Assembly: GCF_014839805.1 (NCBI RefSeq)
Contig: NC_051135.1
Location: 11,783,291 to 11,847,290, forward strand
Origin: Manduca sexta
Taxonomy: Eukaryota; Arthropoda; Insecta; Lepidoptera; Sphingidae
Direction of reading: 5' to 3'
Length of the DNA stretch: 64,000 nt
Shown here: positions 56,386 to 64,000 of the stretch, one piece after another
Layout of the letters: each line of letters opens with the position of its first letter
Numbering within the stretch: position 1 is the stretch's first letter
The notes under the pieces: generated by a model
The model's input: only the letters and a program-made list of their open reading frames with translations
Databases searched by the model: none
What the model was told of the DNA's origin: nothing
Made by a program: the position numbers and the translations under genes

Positions 56386-56605
56386 CTAGCTTTTGCTTGC
56401 GGCTTCGCCCGCGTGAAGGAGTTTTCCGGGATAAAAGTCCCTCTATATATCTTTCTGGGATAGAAAGTAGCCTATAACCTTCCCAGAGTCTTAAACTAAT
56501 CTCCACACCAAATATCATAAAAATCCGTTCAGTAGATTTTGAGAAAATCGATAACATACAGACAGATAGAAAAGGGGAGCTTTTAATAATATGTATAAAT
56601 GCCAC
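56386..56605 (-). repeat. Helitron-like 3' end fragment, reverse
   Basis: On the minus strand it ends GGGCGAAGCCGCAAGC followed by AAAAGCTAG at 56386-56389, the same hairpin-plus-CTAG terminus as at 29765, flanked by T. The internal block with 'ttctgggatagaaagtagcc' is typical of this repeat. The 5' end is lost. Confidence 0.65.
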
Positions 56606-56796
56606 TTAGTACTCAGTATCGCTTAGCAGTGCGATATCAGTGGAGACGTTGCCAAGTTACAGTCAGCATCTTAAAATAATCGCTATTGAATAAACAGATA
56701 TTAAAATCTCAAATTGTATTTATTACACACAAAACAGGTTATAATCGGGAAAACATTAATTGTATGGATAAAAATATGGTATAATTTCAGATTAAG

Positions 56797-56846
56797 TAAT
56801 AGTTTCATGTAAATGACATAAGTAAGTCATTTACATAAAACTATTA
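56797..56846. repeat. 21-bp inverted repeat with 8-nt loop
   Basis: Arms 56797-56817 and 56826-56846 are complementary with one mismatch. Confidence 0.8.
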
Positions 56847-59357
56847 TCAAAAGACGTTTCATGCATTTGTAACATATAATGAAGGGTCAGGAGAAATGTA
56901 GGTTATAAATCACATTTAATACATTACTTGATATTACAACGTGATATTACGTCTCCGACACTATATGACGTAAATGTATTGTTTACGTAGCATAAATGTC
57001 GTTACATAACTAACTAACCGTATTTGTTACATAAAACAGAGATCAAAGCGAATACATCGTACGGCGGGCGTAATTTGCTACGGTTCTACGTTACATCGTA
57101 GCCGCTAGCTACGTGTACCGCTACGAGCATCATTCGAATCGTAGCGAGCGGGACGGATGGCTTTTCTTCTATTTCTTTAGGTGATTAGTAATTGTACCAT
57201 ATATTTGCACCTCTGCCTATACCTTCGGAGATAAATTATATTATGTATATGTATTATGTGTGTATGATGATATTGATGTCTTTCAAAATTCAGTTAATGT
57301 TATTCGGTTTCTCAGTGCAATACATTTTTACATTTTCATTAATGTCTTTTATCAGTACTAAAACAAATTATTTGCCAACTTATTTAAATTTATCATTTCT
57401 ACAGTAATTTTGAAGAGTCAAAATGGTTTTATACTAAAATTATTTACCACGTAGATATTCCAAAGGATTGTTTCAATAAATTATGTAGAGTTAACAAAAA
57501 ACTTGAATGAATGAATGAATATACTGCTAATACGTTTTTATATTTGAAATATAGGATTGCTCATTACACTGAGTTTAATATACAATATGTCTTCATCCAT
57601 TTTGTTACATAAAATAGAGATAAAATATCTTGTAGAGCGTGTCGCTACGAGAATCAAATCAGTCTTAACAAATAACATTAGTTTATTACCTTCCGTTAAA
57701 TACTTATTTTTATTTTCACCTAAGAATAATTGGCTTCAATTATGTATTATTCTGAGATTTTCACGGAAATATTGTTCTATGAAAATGTTATTCTGTTTGA
57801 GTTGTTAAAGGGCGACATCTAGCGATCGAAGGCAAAAGGAAACTTCACAGACTAACGACAGTTAAGAGTCAAAAATTTGAAGCTTGGAAACTTCGGTTAT
57901 TATTAAACTTTTTGTCAGTGTATTTAAGACTGTAGTAGTGTACCACGTCACGATAACACGTCTACCGAGAACCGACGTATCGCATATCAAAACCACGTCG
58001 CGGTCCCCAATGTAGTGGTGTGTACGTGTGTCTCGAATGACAACTGTGTTTATTATTTTAAAGGATTTACATTTATACCTTACAATTATAGGACGTGTCA
58101 CGTGTGCATTTCATACATATTAAGTCGTCACAAGATCATCAAAGATTGTTTTGTGTTATACATATAAAATCGTAGATTTTAAATGTGCATTGGCAAATTA
58201 CGCCGAAGCCACTCATTGGATTCGAAATGGAATGAGTAAAATGTGTTCAGCTATTCTACGTAACGTAAAGGATAAGTCGGAGACAAATAGCTATAACGGG
58301 GCCATAGATGGCCATTCCAAAAAGTTCACTCACTAGATGGTACTATATTAGCGTTAGTTCAGTTCTACATCTATACATTTAGTCTTTATACATACAAAAA
58401 TATAGATTTTCGTGTATAATAAATATTTTTGGAAAAAATAACTGAATAAGACGAGGAATATGTAAAACAATAATTATTAATTAAGATTTTTAGTTTTGTG
58501 TCACCTGGAGGTGGATCATAGTCCACGCAGATGAAGTTGTGGGCAGCGATAGTGGCAATAAAATTAATGATGATCTTTGTTGTTATAGGTGATTAGTGTG
58601 CGGCGCACGGCAGCAACGCTTATATATGCAGACGATATGGTGAGCATTTATTCACTTGTAATTTATTATTATTATGAGATATTATAATTTGCAAGATAAA
58701 CCTTCAGGCCCAAATTGGACAACATTTGTATATTTTTTTATATCGAAATCTAACGCATGATAACACAATAACAGTAAGTAATAACATATCTGAGGAATGA
58801 ATCCAGGGTGCTATTGATTTAATTGCCTTAATAAGTAGCTAATATACTTATGATAGCAGTGATATATTCTATTTGTGATCTACTTCCTTAAATGATTTTA
58901 CGTCCTGTGTAATTACTTGGCGTCGTGAGTCTAAAACATAGTGTCTGGGTAGCGATCCAGTACATTGCACCACTATTTAACATCTACTCGAATAAAGACC
59001 TACGTCTTTCATCAACGCATAGTCATGTAGTAGCATTGTTTTACGATTATATTAATTCCTAAACAGATAACTGCTGTAAGAATGTTAGTCATAATTTTAT
59101 ATCGTGGTACAGTTTCTTAGCGGAAATTTTCGAGATGCTACCGCCATCTATCATTTAAGCGCAGTGGTAAAATATAGCAACATGTATTAAACTCCGTAGT
59201 GATTTTACTCTGCTACCCCTCACTAGATGGCGCTTACATTAATTATTTTTGGTGAAAGTATTTGATGATCAGTTCTTGTGTAATAATTTTATTTTGTTAA
59301 ACGATAACGTAACCTTTTATAAATAATTTAAAGTTAAACTTTGTTTAAGGATACAGT

Positions 59358-59445
59358 ATGGCCGCGGCACATTGGCTCAACTCGCTCGGTTGCCTGTCGC
59401 TGTCACTGCTTTGTCTATTCGCCACAACTCTTCAAGTCACTAGCG
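59358..59445 (+). CDS. Signal-peptide exon of an unidentified secreted or membrane protein
   Basis: An ATG followed by 29 codons encodes MAAAHWLNSLGCLSLSLLC and then LFATTLQVTS, a textbook signal peptide: a short n-region, a Leu-rich core and small residues before the cleavage point. The exon ends in AGCG followed by the consensus donor GTAAGT, in phase 1. An acceptor-like AG (59355-59356) stands one base before the ATG, so this is probably exon 2 of a transcript with an upstream 5' exon. No continuation could be found in the remaining 4.5 kb, so the next exon lies beyond the window. The product cannot be named from the signal peptide alone. Confidence 0.7.
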
Positions 59446-61500
59446 GTAAGTACATTATTATAAATTTTAATTTATAGGTGAATTGGAGTAAAATTAATAT
59501 CTATAACGCTGTAATATTACGCTGGAAAATACAAAAATAATTCAAGAAATCATCTCTTGTGAATGTTTCTGTAGCATAGCGCTATCTGTTAGCGTTTAAC
59601 GTAATCATTTGAAGATGGCGTTAGGGTGCTCCATGGAGCATTGTATGAAATTGTACAGAGTAATAATCATGTTTACTTAGGGTTGATTTTCCAACCAGAT
59701 TTTATTCGTAGGATAATTCAAGACAACACAAACGGATTAAAAATGACAGTTGTTGTATAAAGTTATAATTTAGTTGTTGGATAAATTTTATCCGACTATT
59801 GAAAAGCCTTTAGGTATAAATTGTCCATTGTACAACGAAAACCCTGTATAAATATACCAACTATTGAAATATAGTAAAATAAGCAGACTTATTGTTAAGA
59901 GGGAGCATTCCCAAAATCTAGGATATTTTTTGTAATAATTATGATAATGGTTTTCGCGGGTCTGTTTTTATATATTGTTAACTTTGAATAATATATATGA
60001 ACGATTTTGAAAATGTGCCTTGGTCGCCCGACGTGATATTGAACCCGAATCGGATCACTACAATCTAAGCATTTATGAGATTATCGTAAGGCCAAGAATA
60101 TAAGCCAACATTTTAGCTTGCTCTATTGCCAAAATACTTGTAAAACTATGTTACATTGCGTGAATAATTGATTTGAAAATAAATTTGTAAATGCCTTTGA
60201 AAAACATTTATAAAAAAGTCATTAACTTAAGGCACCTGAGACCTTAGCGCTTTCAGCGTAAACATCCCAAAATTTATTCAACAACTAAAATATGAATATA
60301 AGAAACCTGCGAATATTTAGTGTGCACTTAGAGCTCAAGTTTCAGTGTTAATCGCTGCTCAAGGTGAAACAACGAGATTCTACGAACTTAAAATGTACGT
60401 ATGTACTTAGTAGTATTAAGTACAGTACTTTTAACACGTAAAATGTACTTAACCAAACTTTAGACATATAGTTTCAATTGGTTAAAAAGTTTAACTTTAA
60501 AAACATTACATATGCCTACTTTGACGACTACGAGCACTCTTGGCGTTACTATCTTGTAGTGAATAGTACAACATTTTTGACTAAATTGGAGTTCTTCCAC
60601 CTTCTCATTGTTGGGTACGTGAGTATATCCAATCGATATAGTACCTACTTTGTTTAAAATTATGTAGAAAAAAATATTGACAAGGGTAAAAGTATTTTAT
60701 TAATTAAGTCTAAAGAATTTCTTCTGTACATTATTATACGTATTTATCAGCCTACAATTATTTAAAATTTCTAATTAAACATTTTCAAAAATGTGTATGT
60801 ATATTTTAAAATTCGCGACGCTAGCAAAAAACTCTAATATAATTTTTACCTCTCATAGCAACTTAAACGTTTAAAATACACCACTTAATTCCAAGCTGTA
60901 AGGATCGAAAATCCTGTTACAATCTCCGTGGGCGCCACCGATATCCTCTCGGAGACAGGACGGTCCTCCGGGAACTATATCCGTCCTCCTCACACACATG
61001 GAAGACTGCGAGTACCTCACGCAGTGGAGCGATCAATAAGGATTCAAGATTGTAAATTTATATAGAGAACTTACGACGGGAGGAGAATTTGTGTCACTAT
61101 GTTTTATAGCTTATCATAAGTGAATATTTTACTCACTTTTAATGTGGTAATAAATAAATATTACTTTTTGTGAATGGTTGTAGCAACGCCATCTTTTAGT
61201 GTTGTATGCGTACTTAAGTACTATGAAAGTTATAAGACGCATTTTTATTTTGAGAAGGATCCTTTCTACAATAAAAAGGACGAATAAACAACACAACTTT
61301 CGAATACCGAGCATAACTGTAAGGCTTCAAGAGTTAAATCTTCCAGTGTCCAGTAATAACACTGGTTGCACTGTCTTCAGAACCGAAACGTTAGTGTTTG
61401 GAATTTGCCGGCAAATATATTAAGGCAGTATTATTTAATTAGACGAAATATAGTATACGGGCGATATGACTATTCTATATTGCATGACAATTACATATAA

Positions 61501-61680
61501 TATCAGCCCCGTATTATGCTGGCCAATTGCTGGCCAGGGGCCTTCCCTACTATTCAGAGGGTTTAGACCATAGGTTACCACACTGGCTTAGTGCAGGTTG
61601 CATGCTCTTGGGTTTTGAATCTGCAGATCTTTGTCTCGGCAGACAGTTCCATTTGCAACTAAACTATCACCGTTTTTAAT
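61501..61680 (-). repeat. Degenerate SINE of the 41.7-kb family
   Basis: It carries diverged versions of the 'cagccctgtatta', 'ggccttagtccaccacgctgg' and 'ttgtctcggcag' blocks seen in the full copies, with about 100 bp of the centre missing. Confidence 0.6.
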
Positions 61681-62784
61681 TCTTACACATTAATTCAGTA
61701 CAGTAAAAGGAACAAAGCGTACACAATACTTAATCAAAGTAAAATCCATTTTGAAATTAAATGAACACGAACACTAAATGCAAAGAAATTCTATTGTTTA
61801 GAATTTCTTTCTTAAAGCGTTTTGTTCATACTTTCAGCGGGCGAGTCATTAGCATAATTACTCGGGGCCACCTCAAAGACGCTGCTAAAAATTTACACCC
61901 ACTTTCTGCAAAAACAATCTTCAAACACATTTCTGTAATAACAACTCGTGTTCAGGAGGTTATGGTAGAAAAAATTGGAAATTACCATGGCGTGGTCACT
62001 CGATAATATGTTACAGGACATTTTTGTCTAATGCAGTGTTTCCCAACCGTTTTTAAACCATGCCCCGCACCTTAACATTTGGAATCACTGGTCTAATGTT
62101 TTATGACGAAGGTATAAGGTGTAAAAGAGATACTAAACTCTTTAGTTGAAACACATTGAAGTATTGGTATTAACGCCCTTAATGAATGCTCTACATACGT
62201 CTTTTATAATTATACATTCCGTTCCGCTTCCTCTGACGGTGAATGTAATTTAACAGGAAAATACAAAACATTATCTATCACATTCAAATATATTAGATAC
62301 ACCAACGTTAATTAGTTTCGTAAGTGTTTCTTACATGTATGATGATAAAGCTTAGGATTTTACTTTGTATGGTAAAAAAAGATGGGTTACTTGATAGTAA
62401 TTTATCTCTACTCCCATGAACTGCCAATGAAATTATTATTTATCTTAACAAAAAAAATTACCCACTATTTCACCGTGAGCTATATTAAGAACTCGAACGC
62501 TACGTAGATAATTCTCCTTGTTCCAAAGTGTATATTTATTGCAGAAGTTATACAACCTATTTAATTAAGCAAGATCAGTTTGTTTACATTTTCTGCAAGT
62601 TTTAGTTCAAAGCTGCAGTTCCATGTCTTTAATTATATCATTATTGGCAGTGGGAGCAGCGAATGGTCTAATTAGTAAATTATTTATTACAAAGTTATTC
62701 CATGAATTTAATTGCTTTCTTTAATGATGATGTAAAAAATTATAAACTTTAGACTAAATTATATATATTCCCCTGCCCTTGATT

Positions 62785-63170
62785 GATACGGTGGTGTAGT
62801 TGTAATGCGTACGGTTCGAGTACGACTACCACGCTGAGATCCTGGGTGCGAATCCCGGGTCAGGACAAAATAACTGTTCCTGTGTTTTTCTTTTAAAAAA
62901 TACTCAATCCCAGCTCGGAGTCAGGAAGTTGGCGACGAGGTACACCCGCGCTTCAGAAAGCACGTAAAGCCGTTGGTCCTGCGCCTCATCACTCGCCGGT
63001 CATGACGGATTGCCGTCTCACCGGACTATGAGAGTGAAGGAACAGAGAGTGTACCTGTGTATTGCCCACACACTTGTGCACTAAAACATCTCCTGTGTAG
63101 GTACATCAGCCAGGTGGCTGATCTTCGTTGAGATTGACCGCCGTAGCAGAAATTCGGCTAGGAGGGATTT
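62785..63170 (+). repeat. tRNA-derived SINE-like element, longest copy
   Basis: The tRNA-like head (GTGGTGTAGTTGTAATGCG, then B-box-like GGTGCGAATCCCGGG) is followed by the shared CTCGGAGTCAGGAAGT block and a long body containing AAGCCGTTGGTCCTGCGCC and CGGATTGCCGTCTCACCGG. That body is one I associate with common lepidopteran repeats. The window's other copies lack most of the distal body. Confidence 0.65.
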
Positions 63171-63574
63171 AATCATTCCCCTGCCCACACTCATCGAATC
63201 ATCACCCATGCGTTTTATTATATTGATTTTCAATTTCAGAAGTCTCAGAGGCGTTTTTAGTTCTGCCGAGTAGTAAAAATAAAGTGATACACACAACCAG
63301 TTAATTTGAGTGGGACGAATGGAAATTACCATTGTTTCCAATGGATTTTTCGTGTACTCGCGAGAAATGTTTTTATGTTATTTCAAACGATTATTATTAT
63401 TAGCTTACGAAAGTTATTTCTGAGGCTACAGTGGATTTTATTTTTAAAAGCATGATCGTGCTTATTGTTATTGTGATTGTATCGTGCTTATTGGGTCTTA
63501 ATGGCAGCTTGAGGTTTTTGTAGTACGTATCTAGGGGCGGTAAAACTGTAATAAAATATCTAAATATTTACAAC

Positions 63575-63850
63575 AGTAACAAACATCAATCAGCCAATCG
63601 CCGTCCATTGCTGAACGTAGGAGTCTCCAAGTGAGTGCCGACCGTCGGGATCTTGAGCAGCGTACATCCTTCCGCTACCCGCCGCTTTTTCCAAGTTGTC
63701 ACACATAGTCATAATCATGAACTGCGACTTACTTTTAAGTCACGATTCCACACACAAATATTTGTGGATCATATAGTTTTATCCGTGTGAATCGAATCTG
63801 CGGCCATTTGTTTCGCAACCCGTTCCATATCCGCTGCGTCACAGAGACTA
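63575..63850. repeat. Dispersed repeat with 'gccgtccattgctgaacgtagg' motif
   Basis: The sentence-like block at 63600-63625 and the 'gcagcgtacatccttccgctacc' type block are familiar from insect repetitive DNA; a 'ttgtttcgcaacccgttcca' end resembles the head of the tRNA-derived SINEs in reverse. No second full copy is present in this window. Confidence 0.45.
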
Positions 63851-64000
63851 CACAAATGCATAAAATACTTTTTGCTCAAAACCGTTCTTGATAATATATT
63901 TTCAGAAGAGCAAGATGTTGCGAAAACTTAAAAATACTTAGAAATGTTTACATTCTCGGAGAGGAATCAAAGCCCAAACCTATTGTTTCTCAGCTATAAA

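Larger units (their letters stand above)
42988..59356. other. 16-kb repeat-rich gene desert or long intron
   Basis: No coding exon can be supported. The interval is AT-rich and littered with SINE, Helitron-like and other repeats listed separately, with hairpins at 51373 and 56797. If the candidate exon at 42.9 kb and the exon at 59.36 kb belong to one gene, this is its first intron. Confidence 0.5.
59446..64000 (+). other. Intron (start) of the signal-peptide gene, repeat-bearing
   Basis: No further exon can be supported. Three repeat copies lie here (61501, 62785 and 63575). Everything else is AT-rich sequence without open frames of note. Confidence 0.5.

Noticed and set aside
58588..58660. 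A short frame reading AATLIYADDMVS, which looks like a reverse-transcriptase YADD motif, with possible splice sites on both sides.
   Set aside because: The frame is under 30 codons, with no other reverse-transcriptase motif nearby. A four-residue match is expected by chance.
62785..62880. A possible tRNA gene with A and B boxes.
   Set aside because: No cloverleaf can be folded, and the sequence continues into the SINE body shared with other copies.

Overview
This is animal nuclear DNA, and the style is that of a moth or butterfly (Lepidoptera). It has AT-rich intergenic DNA, small exons with consensus GT/AG introns, tRNA-derived SINEs, Helitron-type repeats ending in CTAG, and insect-type orthologues of conserved genes. 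I rebuilt seven intact multi-exon genes by joining exons at splice sites; in each one all exon phases agree from start to stop.

Layout. (1) 463-3669, minus: a CHK/ecdysteroid-kinase-like small-molecule kinase. (2) 4331-5755, plus: an ARL6IP4/SRp25-type nuclear protein, divergent from gene 1. (3) 6226-11192, minus: a three-thioredoxin-domain ER protein ending in KDEL (TXNDC5/pretaporter type). (4) 12989-18795, plus: the Hippo-pathway kinase Warts/LATS, complete at 1029 residues, with six PPxY motifs. (5) 19933-34006, minus: three tandem valacyclovir-hydrolase-like (BPHL) alpha/beta hydrolase genes, here called A, B and C. (6) 34004-39930, minus: CCT1 (TCP-1 alpha), complete at 555 residues. 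(7) 39931-64000: a repeat-rich gene desert. It holds a candidate CpG-rich first exon near 42.9 kb and a signal-peptide exon at 59358-59445 of a gene that leaves the window on the plus strand.

The most informative region is 22.4-34.6 kb. A segment running from exon 1 of BPHL-A to the middle of the penultimate CCT1 exon is present twice in direct tandem (about 22470-28196 and 28197-34625). The duplication created the second hydrolase pair member (B and C), left a broken CCT1 3' end and an orphan BPHL-A first exon at the junction, and provides a paired 'empty site' for later insertions. Comparing the copies defines a 508-bp Helitron-type insertion to the base and a 295-bp MITE with a 3-bp target duplication, and shows a patchwork of very high and lower identity that suggests gene conversion. 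B and C keep the Ser-Asp-His triad but replace the Asp that follows the nucleophile (GWSDGG in A) with Ala (GWSAGG), which predicts changed substrate choice.

Limits. Transcript ends, promoters and alternative exons are not visible. Repeat families are recognised by internal comparison and remembered motifs, not by a library search. The remaining intergenic DNA shows no coding signal that I can support.
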